DNA of 64,000 bases, from NCBI GenBank assembly GCA_963921425.1, contig OY992833.1, positions 28,196,698 to 28,260,697 on the forward strand, given 5' to 3'. The position numbers and the translations under genes were made by a program. Below the pieces are notes generated by a model that was not told where the DNA came from, ran no database searches, and worked only from the letters and a program-made list of their open reading frames with translations. Shown piece after piece: positions 44,523 through 57,695 of the stretch. Source of the DNA: Dryas octopetala (taxonomy: Eukaryota > Streptophyta > Magnoliopsida > Rosales > Rosaceae). The first letter of the stretch is position 1; each line of letters starts with the position of its first letter.

Positions 44523-47044
44523 TTTAGTACCCCAGAAAACCAAATTTGAAACAAGACAAAAAAACAAAAACTTGGATTAGTAAGGCTAATAATCTCACTC
44601 ACTATTAGAGAGAAGAGGGCTATAAGCTTAAAGAAAATTCAGGTTTTTGAAATGTTTGAACGAAGAGGGCTCCTCATTTTATGGTGATTGTGTTTTGTCG
44701 TTTTGTAGTCACCCGGGTTCTGATTGGTTATTTCTTTGACTTCTGCTACCTCGTATAAGAAATTCCACAGTTCCAAACTCGCACAAGTAACCAAACACAC
44801 TTGGATGCTTTCCAATAATTTGGCTTTTGCCCCGGGTTCTTTGCACTTGCTCTCGTCACAAACTTTATCCGGATGAGAATATTATTCAATGCGAATATCC
44901 CATATGATTTCCCACTCTTTCACACAATGTTTTTTTTGGTAGGACTCTTTCACACAATGTTTACCCAAAGAGGAAAATAGTGACTGGCCTTAAGAAATGG
45001 TGTGAAATCTTATGTGAGGAAAATTTGTAACATTTTGACCATAGTCTAACTTCAAATCAAATGTAATAGAATTGTAGGGAAAGACTATAGACAATTTATT
45101 TTTCTCACCCTTTTTGTAATAATTAATTATACAAATAGAAGTGGGTTAATGAAAGTATTCAGCATAATCAGATGAATCTTTCCTAATTATTTATAATACA
45201 TACTTTATGGTTGAACATATATATATATATATGAGTTTTCAATTAAATACATATTAAGAAAACAAGTAATTTTTAAATTAGAATCCTTGAATTGTAAGTT
45301 TGTAACCAAGATTCGCACCTCGATAAGTTCAGTTAGATAAATTCTCATAAATTATACATTAATTGACTTTTATTTACTAATTCTTTAATTTGTATTATGA
45401 ATTATTATACACACGTGTTTAAAAAAGAAGTAATTAATTAAATATTATACATACGTGATTGACTGCATCTCTATAGTTGAAGCACAAATAAAAAATCAAC
45501 CAAATATGTATTCTCTTTTTTTTTTTTTTAAACATTATCCAGCAGTTCAGCACCCCCTAAATCCCAAGAGTGTGGAAATGTAAATTGAGAATTAGGTGGG
45601 GGGAGAAAGGGAGAGTAGGCAAGTTTATCCCAGTCGCGGATTTGGAGGAGCTTCTCCTTTTAACCTGGTGTGGATAGTACAAGAAAGAGTCTACAAGGTA
45701 GGCTGCGTAGCTATGCTTTTACCGTTTAGCGAGATGACGCGTGTCCTTTCCCTTTTGGGGGTGGAGTAGGATAAACATTACGATAAATGTAGGCGAAATT
45801 GTGGTGCTTATCTAGCCACGTCACTGGAGGGCCCACGTTGGAGACTGGACTTGATTAGGAGCCCTCTTCGTTCTATTATTCTAATTTTAATGTGTCAGCC
45901 TGGCAAGGCATCTATGGTCCCTTTGGGATTAACATGAAGCGATTGAAACTCACCACGTGTGCTTGAGCGAATCTCATGAGAATTTCAACGAGTTAAAGAG
46001 AATATTCTATATGAATGGGCCTACTTAGTAGTTAGTTTATCGGGCTCTTTTCCATTACCATGCATGTAGGTGGCTTCTTTCGATTCGACCTTTTATTCTT
46101 TTGGATAATAGTGTTGCTTCGTTTATATATTTGGAACTAATGCCTAATTGAGAAATTGTTTGTCACTTGTCATAATAGTGATTTGTCAATGACAAAACAA
46201 AAGAAACCTATATATTGTATGGCCTCAATTATACATACTACTTTAGGTTGGACAAGATTTTGACTCTACTTTAATTGGACAATATTTTGATTGCATTATA
46301 TTGCTAGAGTAGCATGACAAAGAGAACACAAGAGATTTGAACTTTGGTTTTAGACTTTTAGGTGTGGAAATAATTATTCACGACTACTAAAGTTATAAGT
46401 CTTTAAGATTTAATGTAGTAGTTAATGTAGTTTAATAATTAACATATATCGACTGATATTATATGAGACCATTATTTCATGTTTTTCTGACTATTTTCAA
46501 CTTAATTATAATAATAAAGTCATTTTTAAGGCACAAATGTGGGTTTTAAATTCATCGTAAATTTAATTGTAAAAATTGGATCCACTTTCATGTTTCAAAT
46601 GAGGTCTATGTAATTACTATTTAAAATTCATAGAGCCTAGTAGTTGATTAAATTAAAATAAGGTTGTGATGATAATGACATCCGAGAAACATATGATAAG
46701 ACTTGCGAGTGCTTTGGGGTAGGCAAGGCATATGCAATGCTCAATTGATCATGCATGATTCATGATCCACTAGTATACCACATTAAAAGATGAGAACAGG
46801 ATTAGATCATCTAGTTACTGCATAGTCTGCATGCATGGCTAGAAAAAGCAAATTCAATAATTAGGTTGCTAATATTGGAAAGGCTTAATTTTTAGCAAAT
46901 TAATTGCATAATAACATTATCTCATTATCTTTTGAACAAAATAAGTACTAAGAGCATAAGAAATGGGAGTTTATGAGCTAATTTAAGGAAAAATAACAAG
47001 TGCTTGTGTCAATTGTGGATTTGATAATCAACCATCCCTATTAG
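44523..47044. other. NAC promoter and upstream spacer
   Basis: No gene was recognised. The part nearest 44.5-45.9 kb should be the NAC promoter; it holds CCACGTGTGCT, an ABRE-like G-box core, at about 45,953, and GCCACGTCAC near 45,816. Further left-to-right the sequence is AT-rich with (TA)n near 45,220. No transposon ends were identified before the LTR at 47,045. Confidence 0.5.
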
Positions 47045-47673
47045 TGTTGGTATAATATTATTTATTTATATTTAAGATTCAAAATTTCATTTGATTCTAA
47101 ATATTTTATGTCAATTGAATTCAACGGCTACAACCTTTTACTGTATTAAGGGGTAATTTATAATGGGTCTAATTCAATAGTCATGACTCTTTAGAGATCA
47201 ACTGAAGAGTCATGATTGTTGAGTTAGACCCATTAACAATCAAGAAGCATGTAGAATTCTATAATAGAAAACCCATATGATAGAAGAAAACAACATTCTT
47301 ATCTTTTCGTACTGTGTTTTATCATCATCTTTTTCATCTTCTTCATCTTCTCTATCTCTTACAATTCATACACTCTATACTTTAGGCAATCGATAAACAC
47401 TTGACATTTCGTCTGCTGTTCAACGTGCATAGCGGATTAGACATCTTGTGAGTTTTTGGATTGTATCTTAGAGTTGTAGGTGACCGCCATCACCTGCACG
47501 TAGGAAGGCGTCTACGGCTTTAGGAGAGTGACTATCGTGCCTCTCTTGGATTCAAAGGCCAAATTTTATAATATTTTATTTTATTGTTTATTTAACTGAT
47601 ATATATATTATTGATTGTTATATTATTGATTTAGTCATATATATATTGATATATAATTATTAAAATTCTAACA
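47045..47673 (+). mobile_element. Solo LTR of an LTR retrotransposon, probably Copia type
   Basis: The segment begins TGTTGGTATAATA and ends AAAATTCTAACA, with TG..CA borders, and is flanked by identical 5 bp target duplications ATTAG (47040-47044 and 47674-47678). Its length is 629 bp. No internal region, primer-binding site or second LTR adjoins it, so it is a solo LTR left by recombination between two LTRs. The intact duplication suggests no great age. A C/T-rich stretch at 47,320-47,360 fits the transcribed part of a plus-oriented LTR. Family assignment is from end sequence and length only. Confidence 0.8.
47163..47233. repeat. 29 bp inverted repeat inside the solo LTR
   Basis: The left arm, 47163-47191, runs ATGGGTCTAATTCAATAGTC and onward. 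The right arm, 47205-47233, is its reverse complement with three transitions. The loop is 13 bases. It lies about 120 bases into the LTR. Confidence 0.85.
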
Positions 47674-47678
47674 ATTAG

Positions 47679-48370
47679 TAGATGCATGGGACCATCTACT
47701 AAAACTATTGGAAAGCTAAAATAAGACAAATGAAGGTTGAACAAGCCTTTCATTTGTATAATTGGTCTTTCACTAATTATTTGCGGCGTAGTTTATGGTT
47801 GGTGGCCATTGAGAGGCCACTGAGAAGCATGCTACGTCTAATTTGTCAACTAGGCATTCACATAGTTCTAACTTTATAAGTTATAACAAAATAAAATAAA
47901 ATTCATCATTCAAAATCAGACGTCTAAAACGTGTCACGTTCGTATGGAGTAGGTTGATAGTCATCACATCTGATTGGCCCTAACTCCTAAGTGCCAACAA
48001 ATGGGAGGGGAAATATAATTTTTTTATTTTTTATTATATTTTCATTATTTGTAAGGATAACATTGGGGCTCAAGCCATTCAATATTTATAAAGTAAATAT
48101 TTTATTAATTTATTTGTAATTAACCCAAAAATTAATTGCTTAATTTCGTTTCCAACAAAAAACTAGTAAAAGTAATAAATATAGGCTATATGCCTATATA
48201 GCACATTAGCACCTCAAGAAAGAAGTAATGAAAAAGAAATCAGACCCATCTGGGCTTAATGGGCAGTTTCTCCGGGCTCGTTCATTATTACGATCCAACC
48301 CAACTAGGCCCAAACTCAGTTCGGTCAAAAGTCAAACCCGCCAAACCTAACTCCCGGATAAACAAAGGAT
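47679..48370. other. Spacer upstream of the RSA1-like gene
   Basis: AT-rich, with no gene recognised. The last 100-200 bases, which contain GGGCTTAATGGGCAG and CCCAACTAGGCCCAAACTC, look like a housekeeping-type plant promoter with AAGCCC/GGCCCA (site II-like) elements directly before the first exon. Confidence 0.5.
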
Positions 48371-48449
48371 TTGGGGCTTTGTTCGTCTTCCCACCCCCAT
48401 AGATTAGGGTTTTCGTGTGTTCCAACACAGAAAGTTTCGCAATCCTTTC
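48371..48449 (+). other. 5' UTR exon of the RSA1-like gene
   Basis: A leader exon ends CCTTTC followed by the donor GTAAGT. It joins an acceptor TTATCAG at about 48,654. The coding ATG is at 48673. The spliced leader includes ATG-TGA at 48661-48666, a start codon directly followed by a stop, six bases before the main ATG. Confidence 0.6.
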
Positions 48450-48672
48450 GTAAGTCTTACAATGTCGTTAGGGTTTTATTCATTTATTTATTGCTTTATT
48501 CGATTAAAGATACTATTTTGAAAAATCAGAAGCTCCTCTATAGTTTCGGATTTGCTGTATTGAAAATCAGGCACTTTCAGTGCTATTTTTGTTATCTAAT
48601 ATTGTTTGAGGTGGTGTATTTTCTTGTAACTTTTTATTTGTTTATTGTTATCAGGGTTGCATGTGAAATAAT

Positions 48673-51600
48673 ATGTATTCATCCAGAGGGAGTAATGGGT
48701 ATGGACAGCAGTCATATGCTGGGCAGTCTGCATATGGCCAAAATGTAAGTCTTTATACTTCAATTGCCATCATAATTGGGAATTTTTTGTTTATAGCGAA
48801 GAGAAGTAATCTATTATTGCTTGCTTGTTTTAAGAACTCCTATTAAGCTTTTTTGTTCATCATTTAATCGACTACATGTGCTTTGTTTGACTTTTATGGA
48901 CTCGAACAGGGATATATTAATGTTAAATTTGCAAGTGTTGGAATATATTTCCTCTCTCTTTAATCCGAACCTTTGGACATTACCATGAGCGTCTCTCTTT
49001 TTTTTTTTTTTTTTTTGTGAAAGTGCAGAAATTTTGGGGACTTTCCTGATTTTCTTCTTGTTGCTTGTAATATTTGTAGTTGGGACCCGCTTATCCCGGA
49101 AATTCTGTTGGAGGGCCTGACGGGGGTTCGCAACATTCAATGGCTTCTCGGCATTCATCAATGTTAGGTGGTTCAGAGGAAGTTGATGCCAGTGGGTATA
49201 GAGCTCTTCCTTCAGCTGCAGCTCATTACGGGGGTCAATATAGCTCTCTTTATGGTTCAGCAGCTTTGAGCACTGCACCTCAGGTCAGTGGATTTCTTCT
49301 ATAATTCATGTTTGTGTATTTCTGGAAACTTGTGGTTTATCCAGCTGAATGTAGCTTTATCCTACTTTGGTACAAGTTGCAAATATTTAGCTTGTCTCTC
49401 TGCTATTCAAGAGTTTGTAACCCATCTTATTGACCTGCCTTATTACCTTGGTGGTCCTCATAGGTATCTCGTCTCCCCTCCCTCTTCCTATGTTATGGTT
49501 CAAATTTAAGAAAACATAAAACTTCCAGTTTGTGATAAACCTGCAAAAAACCTTAAATGTCTCTCCAGTTTTAGGCATTTAACTGTACTTTGGTGGTATT
49601 CACATTACCAGATTCATTGCAATTTCTGCTTGAGTTGGGTGGCAGTTCACCCATCCAAGTCTTGGGTTTGATCTGTCGTAAAAGTGTTTGTTGAATCATC
49701 TAGTGCCTAATGTATACTTTTGTGTATAGGTTCCTCCAATGAGTGCCAAAGGTTCTGGACCATCGGTTTTGGAAAGTCGTGGTGGCTATGCCTCAGCTAA
49801 AACTGATTCGCCAAAGTTCTCATCTGGTGACTATATCTCATCTTCAAGTCATGGGTATGGCCATAAAGGCGATCAATTGTATGGTGAAAAGGCTCCTGAT
49901 TATCCAGCGATAGACAGAAGGCAATATGGTGAGCGTCAGAGTGCCTATATGGGGAGGGACTTGCAAGGTGAACCAACTGGTCGGTATGCTGATTCTGTTG
50001 GTTTCGGTCCTCAACATCAGGTTTTTCATTTTCATCTTTTAATCTAGAATGTTAATTTATTTTTCTTTTACTTGGTGTCTCTTTGAATAAAATACAATTT
50101 TCTTACTTTTATTATTTGCTTATATCATCTTGTGCTACAGTCTGAGATTTATGATCGCATTGATAAGGCGGTGCTGCTTCGGCAAGAACAGTTGCTTAAA
50201 GCTCAATCACTGCAATCTGTCTCTCTTGACGGGAGTGCAAGGTACTTTTCTCTGCTGATTTTGCATTGCACTTTTAGCTGGAACTAGATTTCCATCTCAT
50301 TGTCAGTTGCTATCACTTGTAGTTTAGTTTCCTTCCCCATTAATGGATGGCCAAGGTCATTCCTACTTTTCTCAGTAACAAAATAGTCCGAATCTTAATA
50401 ATGAGTCTGTGCACAGCTATGTTAGATGGTGATATATTTCTTATTACACTGAGTAGCAACACATTTCTGGCAGACAAACTGATTATCTTGCAGCAAGGGG
50501 TGCTGTTAGTCGTCATCCCGCTCAAGATCTTACTTCTTTTGGAGGAAGAATGGATGTTGATCCTCGCAGTTTATCTATGCTTAGTGGTTCTTCATATGGG
50601 GGACAACCTGCTCCATCAATATTAGGGGCAGCTCCGCGGAAAAGTGCTGAAGATCTCTTGTTTTCACAAAGTTCCTCAAATCCTGGTTATGGAGTCAGCC
50701 TACCTCCTGGTAGAGACTATGGCACTGGAAAAGGGCTTCATGGCTCATCTCTTGAGTCAGATTATCCGGGTAGCTTGTCTCATGGTGGTCATCCAAGGAT
50801 TGATGAACGCAAGGATGACAGGGCTAGTTATCTTCAGGAATTTGAGCTAAGGGAGGAGGCGCGTCGTAGGGAGCGCTTGCGTGAGAGAGAGAGAGACAGA
50901 GAAAGGGAGAAGGAATGGGAACGCGAACGCGAACGTGAACGAGAACGAGAACGTGAAAGAGAGCGTGAAAGAGAACGCATTTTGGAGCGGCGGGTGAAGG
51001 AGAGAGAGCGAGATCGCAAACGTGCACTTGAAACCAGGAGGGAACGAACTCCACCAAGAATTTCTAGGGATCGCCGTGGTTCCTCTTTGGCGAAGGAGGG
51101 GAGATCTGTAAGACGGGATTCCCCACATCATGAAGCTTCGCATAGGTGGATCTTGATGTTTTATTTTGCGCCCTGCTCTAGTTCTTAAAAATAGCTGCTT
51201 GTCTTGCAGCCTTTTTAACTAACTTGGTGTTCTGTTATGCTGAAGGCGTCATTCACCTGTTAAAGATAAACGGAGAGAATATGTCTGCAAGGTAAAAGGA
51301 CCGATGCAAGATCTTAGCCATTCAATGATATTGAAAATATATTCCTTTTCAAATCTGCCTTTACTCTTGTGGGGATTTGGAATTGTGTTCTTCACTGGTT
51401 TCAACCTTGGTGCTTCTTTTATCTCTGGTTCTGGATTTCTGTCTCTACTTCATGGAATATCTTTAACCCTTCTCATTCCAATTTCCCCATTATCTTCAAA
51501 CATTGCCTCCTTTTTGTCTTTTGGCTCTATGTGTGAATGTTTGATTCTTCCTTCCCAGGCTTCTTGTTTGCTTTTGTATATCATTGGCTCCGCCACGTTT

Positions 51601-54600
51601 CTTGGCACCTCTCTCTTCTCAGTATATCTTCTTTCTCCTGTCTGTTTGCTTTTTCTTTGTTACATTGTATTGGTTTGTACATACCTCCCTATGGAATCTT
51701 TTGCTAACTTTAGAGTGTCTGGATTATTTAATCCTCAATTTGCATCCAATCCTCTTATATAATATTTTCTGGTTCTTAGCTGATGGTGAATGGCTTTCAG
51801 TTGTGGTCCTTAGAGCGGTTGCAATTCAAGAAACTTACCTTCTACAACAGGAAAATGATTGAACTCTGCAAACACAAAGACAGTTGTCTAAGAATTTTTA
51901 ACTCATTGTGGGATGATTTATCATTTTAAATTTCTGGGTTTGTCAACAACCTGAAATGTGTTTATGGCTTCACTCCTTTTGGTAACAATATAATCTACTT
52001 GCAGGTTTACTCATCCAGTCTGATAGATATAGAAAGGGATTATCTTTCCATGGATAAACGGTATCCCAGACTCTTTATCTCCTCAGAGTTCTGCAAGGTT
52101 TGTATCTGTTTTACATTTTCACTCAAGGATTATCAGTCTTAGATAGTTAAGTACATTATTTAAATGTGGCATTTTTATTGTTTTAGGCTGTTGTGAACTG
52201 GCCAAGGGAGAACCTTCGACTTTCTATCCATACTCCTGTCAGGTACCTTGCTTGTTGAATTAGTGTCAGTTAATTAATTATCTGAAGTCCTTAATTTGCA
52301 TTAGGATATGAAATCTTTCTGCTTCTTTAAAGAGTACTATTAGTGCTTTACTTATTCTGTTATTGAAAGAAAAAGAAAGTGTAATTGTACTTTTTTTGTG
52401 GAACAGTTTTGAGCATGATTTTGTTGAAGAAGAGAGTGCAGCTGAGCTGAAAGAGCCAGCCACTGAAATTTCGGCTGAAGAACCTGCAAGTTCAGAATGT
52501 GGAAATACAGTGTGGAATGCGAAGGTAGGCCACTTTTCCAGAGTAGAGAAACCTATGGAAAACTTAACTAAAGAAAAATCTATTTTAACATAATTAAAAA
52601 TATTGTTATAATATCCTTCATTTGCCCGATGTTACTGTTGCCCACCAAAATCTTCTTTTTATGTATCTTTTTTTCCTTATTCTTTAGTAGAAACAAGGAT
52701 CACTTTGCATATAGAATTACCTTAACATTCTAAATTCCAATTAAGGACATATGAGGTATATTTGCCTATCTCGTTGAACCACGATCTGAGGTTAGCCTGT
52801 TGCATGGTCATTATCCTTCTGCAAATGAGAATAAGTCAATCTTCTGGACTTCTATATAGATTGGTTCATACTGATTCTTGCTGTGCATGGGTGTCATCTC
52901 TCTCTGAATAATTGGAGTGCTTTCAATATATTTATTTATTTTTTTGCCATTATGGATTTACATATTCTGTCATAAATTGGTATTTCGTTTCTGCTGTAGT
53001 ACAGGAAATTGTGACTAAGCTTGTCTTGCTTGAGTACTTTTTTTTGTCTTTCAGATTATCTTGATGAGTGGACTTAGCAAGAATGCTTTGGAAGAGATAT
53101 CATCTGAAAGAACTTCTGATGATCGCATACCACATATCTGCAATATCCTTAGGTTTGCTGTTCTTAAAAAGGACCGTTCATTCATGGCACTTGGTGGCCC
53201 ATGGAATTCTGCTGATGGTGGTGATCCATCAGTTGATGATAGCTCTTTAATTCATACTGCCCTAAGGTTTCTGCTGTCTGTCATCTTTTATACAGTTACA
53301 GAGAGAAATAATGCTTTTCACTATTAGATTGAATGAGTTTTACTTTGTAGATATGGAAAGGATGTTGCTAAACTTGATCTGCAGAACTGCAAGAACTGGA
53401 ATCGTTTTCTTGAGGTATAATTTTGCCTTGGTAACATTGTGATGGTTACCTAATTGCAAGTCTTTTATTTTTGCAGGTTTCTTAATTCATGACTAATTCT
53501 TCAATTCCATTTGGCATTTGCAGATACACTATGATAGAATTGGGAAAGATGGACTCTTTAGCCATAAAGAGGTTACTGTAATATTTGTCCCAGATTTGTC
53601 TGAATGTCTCCCTTCATTGGATTCATGGCGAGACCAATGGCTTGCTCACAAGAAAGCTGTTGCAGAAAGAGAGCGTCAACTTTCTTTAAAAAAGGAGGTT
53701 GGTTGGTTTTATTGTCTTAAACTGCAGTTTTCCTGGGTTTTGTATGATTTTATTTTTGCTAGATTTATATTTACAGTCACACATTGGTGATGTATGTGTA
53801 GATTACAGAGGTCTGTTTCCTGTGAGACAAAAATGTAGAATACAGAGGTAAACATGTATGCGTTACACAAGCAGAGGTTAAACTAGATTAATTTTTGGAC
53901 ATGGTTTACTACCCGTCATGCACTTTGTGAATTATTTAACAAATTCTGCCAATTTTATAAAACCTTTAAGTGAAATTATAGTGTGGATAGTTTTCTCTTT
54001 GTTCCACTTTTTCTCTTTAAGTGAAATCATACAAGCGTCATGTAAACATGTAATCCTACAATGGAGCTGTTAAAATATGGGTCCAACGGCTGTGATGAGA
54101 AGGCCTAAAAACATTTCCTTTTGATAGCCTTTTTCATTTTGGCATCTTTTAGAGTCACATTACATTTAACCCTTGCTGATCATACATATAATATGTATAA
54201 TATATATATGTGCACATACATGCACACACAAAAATATGTTTGAGCACTTGAATAGGAAACGTACCATGTTGTAAACTGTTGGATGAAAATTAACCGTTAA
54301 AATGACAAAAGGCTTAGAGAATGTTAGTTTGTGATATATTTTTTATTAACTGTGAGATTTTCATCCAATAGCTCAGAGCATGGTACATGTTCTATTAAAG
54401 TACTTGATATCCTCCCGATACATATATATACATATATTCTAATTGATTACTTCTGTCATATCAGCTTTTCATTTCTATTTTATTTTCTCATAACTTTTAA
54501 GTATGAATTTAGGTTTACTTGCTTTGACAATAGTATGTTTATTCTTTCAGAGATCAAGGGAGAAGGAAGGGCTGAAAGGTAATGGAGTTGGTGAACTAGT

Positions 54601-57415
54601 TGTGCATGGTGTTGCATCTTTTGCTTTGATTTCATCAACAATTATGTTTATATCATCACATTTATGTTGGTTTCTGATTTAGATAAGGATGTGGAATCCT
54701 CGAAACATAAAAGGGTAGACAAAGAAGATAAAAAGAAAGAGTCTGCATCCACTGCAGAAGCAAAAGAAGTTAAGAAAAAGGAATCAGAAGGAAAGGGTGA
54801 TGTGAATGACAAGAAGCTTGAGAAAAAAGAAGAGAGCGGAGGTGACAGAGGCAGGAATGAGGAGAAAAAGGAACAGGTAGAAACTGCTGAAGTTCAGACA
54901 ACTGGAAGTGTGAAGTCTGGGAAGAAGAAGATTATAAGGAAGGTCGTCAGACAGAAGGTTGTTGGTAAGTTAGCCATGGATAGTACATTTAAGCCAACCA
55001 ACAATTTGGGTGATGGAGGGGCAAAGGGAAATTCAGAGACTCCAGGTCAAGGGGAGGAATCTTCAGCTGATCCTGCCGTTGTGAAAACTTTTGTGAGGAA
55101 AAAAATTATTAAAAAGGTTTCAGTGGGGAAGGCTGCTCAAAATGAAGATAATATAGGCACAAAGGTGACAGTTGAGAAGGAAACCGGCTGCTCTGAGAAT
55201 AAATCTGACCCAAGCGGTGGTGCAGCCAGTGTGAAGACAACTGTAAAGAAGAAAATCATTAAGAGGGTACCAAAAAGAAAGGTCACTGGTGTTGAACTGA
55301 ATGAAGGGGTTGCTAAGAGTAAGAAAGATGGTGATGGGAATGAGAAAAATGTTGTTGGAGATGAACCAGAAAGTATAAGGAAGCAAACAACAGATGCAGA
55401 AAAGCCAGCAAGTGAAGTTGTAGAAACAGAAAAAAAAGTGATTTCTAAAACAAAGGCGTCAAAAACACAAGTCACTGACAAGCAAAGTGATGTGGTCAAT
55501 TCAAGTAAAGCAGATACAAAGGATGTTAAGGAGGATAAGAAAGATGAAAGGGGAACTGGTGAGAAAAGTGGCCCTGTGAAAAAAGGGGAGTCTGAGCCAG
55601 ACAAGCAGAAAGTTCCTCATAAGGATAACCATAATGGCATGAGGTTCAAATTGAAAGATGCTGAAAAATCAAAAGATGAGAGAGAGAAAAAAGATAGAGA
55701 TGGAAAAGAAGAGTCAAGGAGCAAATCAAATAAAGAACTCAAAGAAACAAGAAAGCCTGAAGAACCTCCTCGACACCCTGGATTAATTCTACAAACAAAG
55801 TGGTGCAAGGATTCTAAAGTAGGTTGATTATAGCCCGAATGGCTCATTATTATTTACTGCATGTATTACGTATAATTTTCATGTTCACCTCTCTTCTAAC
55901 CCTTGCATGTCCGCTCTAATTGTGTGGTAATCAACTACAGCTGCGTTCATCATCACTTTCACTTGATTTACTATTGGATTATACTGACAAGGACATTGAA
56001 GAATCAACGTTTGAGGTTTGTTTTCTTGTGGTATCTGATTTCATTCTGCCTTGATTCTATGACTGACCTTTTGGACCTGTGTCTACCATCTGGTTCGCCT
56101 ATATGTTCTCTGTCTAATTTCTCATTATACCTGGATCTGGAGCAAAATAGAGCTAATTTTGCCTTGCAACCTTTCTCCCTCCTTTCCTCCCATTTTCTCA
56201 GCTTTCACTATTTGCTGAAACGCTGTTTGAAATGCTTCAGTATCAGATGGGATGTCGTCTTTTAACATTTCTCCAGGTTGGTTTGAGACAGTTAATCTGA
56301 ATATGCATATGATAAATTTTTTTCTTTTGGTAATTGATGCATCTTCATTTGTGTGCTTTGTTTCTGTAGAAGCTGCGAATAAAATTTGTGACAAAAAGAA
56401 ACCAACGTAAGAGGCAACGAGAGGATGGAAAAGTTGACAAAGGAAATGATGAAAAATTGCCAACAAAGCGCCCAAAGACGAATGAGCTCCCTGAGAGAAA
56501 CCAGCCTGCTAAATCATCTGAAACTTTGAGTGCATCTCAGCCGGATGACAGGAAACAAGATGACGACAAAACTATTCTTAAGGAGAATAGCTCTGTTGAT
56601 CATGTTGTTGAGGTGAAGATGGAGCATATAACAGATGATGAAGAAGATCCAGAGGAAGATCCAGAAGAATATGAAGAAATGGAGCATACAAGTCCTCCAC
56701 ATGAGAAAAATGAAGAAGAGGGAAAAAACAATGTGAATATTGTGCCTGGAAATGAGAAGGATGAACTCAATGCCAATGAACAAGCTAACATGAAGGCTGC
56801 AGAAACAAAGGCCAAGCCTGAAGCAGATACATGTGAAAAAACAGAGGGGAAGATGGATACAGGTAAGAAAGAAACTCCCAGGGCAAAGGAGGTTGCTGTT
56901 GACAAGGAACTATTGCAGGTATCCCAGAAGCTTTCTACCTTGCACCTTTTGTTTTAGTTTGATTGTTCAAAGGTTGTATTCTTTCTCCATTTGCATTGAT
57001 GCCAACCTTGTTTTATTTTTTCTTTCTTCCCATCTGAAACAGGCTTTTAGGTTCTTTGACAGGAATCAAGTTGGCTACATTAGGGTAAGATGCAATCTTC
57101 AATGTATATATGTTTATTTTGTGGTATTATTATAGAAAATAATGGGTTTTTGTTGTTTTTTCAGGTTGAAGATATGAGAATGATAATCCACAACTTGGGA
57201 AAATTCCTCTCCCACAGGGATGCAAAGGTGAGAAAATTATGTAGTTTTGTTATTTTTTGCTTCCTTTTTTTATTTCCTGTATTTTATGTCTGACAGTTTG
57301 ATCATGCTTGGTTTTTCTGCATCAGGAACTTGTGCAGAGTGCATTATTAGAGAGCAACACAGGGAGGGACGACCGCATTATTTACAAAAAGCTGGTGCGG
57401 ATGAGTGACATTTGA
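48673..57415 (+). CDS. RSA1: CCAR1/DBC1-like nuclear protein, RSA1 / EMB1579 type
   Basis: Nineteen coding exons in one continuous frame, about 1361 residues, from 48673-48744 (MYSSRGSNGYGQQSYAGQSA) to 57326-57415 (VRMSDI-stop). Main exons are 50474-51145, 54683-55818 and 56370-56918. The N-terminus is Gly/Ser/Tyr/Gln-rich and disordered. Residues near 375-455 form an Arg/Glu repeat. Then comes the CCAR/DBC1 region, with YPRLFISSEFCKAVVNWPRENLR and FMALGGPWNSADGGDPS. The middle holds long Lys/Glu runs. The last exons encode an EF-hand-like segment, AFRFFDRNQVGYIRVEDMRM. Arabidopsis RSA1/EMB1579 (At2g03150) is a nuclear, embryo-essential protein tied to salt response, transcription and splicing in condensates. 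Domain order and length agree. Confidence 0.93.
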
Positions 57416-57686
57416 GATTTGAAGCATTTTAGTTCGGTTTTTATGGTTTTTTCTCTTGGAAGTCAGTTTTAGTATCACATTTCGTTTTGATTACACTGAC
57501 ATTATTGTCCTTGTGTTTTGGATTTCCTGTATTTATTGATTGAAATGAGATTAGGGTAACATGCAGCATTTAAGTTAGATATTTACTAGAAAATTACATT
57601 GAAATCTCGCATGTTATCTAATGAATGCCGTTATTACCATTCCCAATGTGTTTATTACTTTATCCCAACCACAAAATTTACCATTT
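57416..57686. other. 3' UTR of the RSA1-like gene
   Basis: AT-rich sequence between the stop codon and the Mutator element. It carries several T-rich stretches that could serve as polyadenylation elements. No other feature seen. Confidence 0.5.
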
Positions 57687-57695
57687 TAAAAAATT

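Noticed and set aside
51292-51762. Open frame continuing from the RSA1-like exon into its intron for about 157 codons
   Set aside because: The intron has good GT and AG borders and the downstream exon continues the family protein. The intronic frame is T-rich and codes an unspecific hydrophobic string, as expected in a pyrimidine-rich intron.
55137-55604. Long antisense frame opposite the Lys-rich RSA1 exon
   Set aside because: A shadow of the lysine/glutamate codons: their complement lacks stops and gives Ser/Phe/Leu strings.
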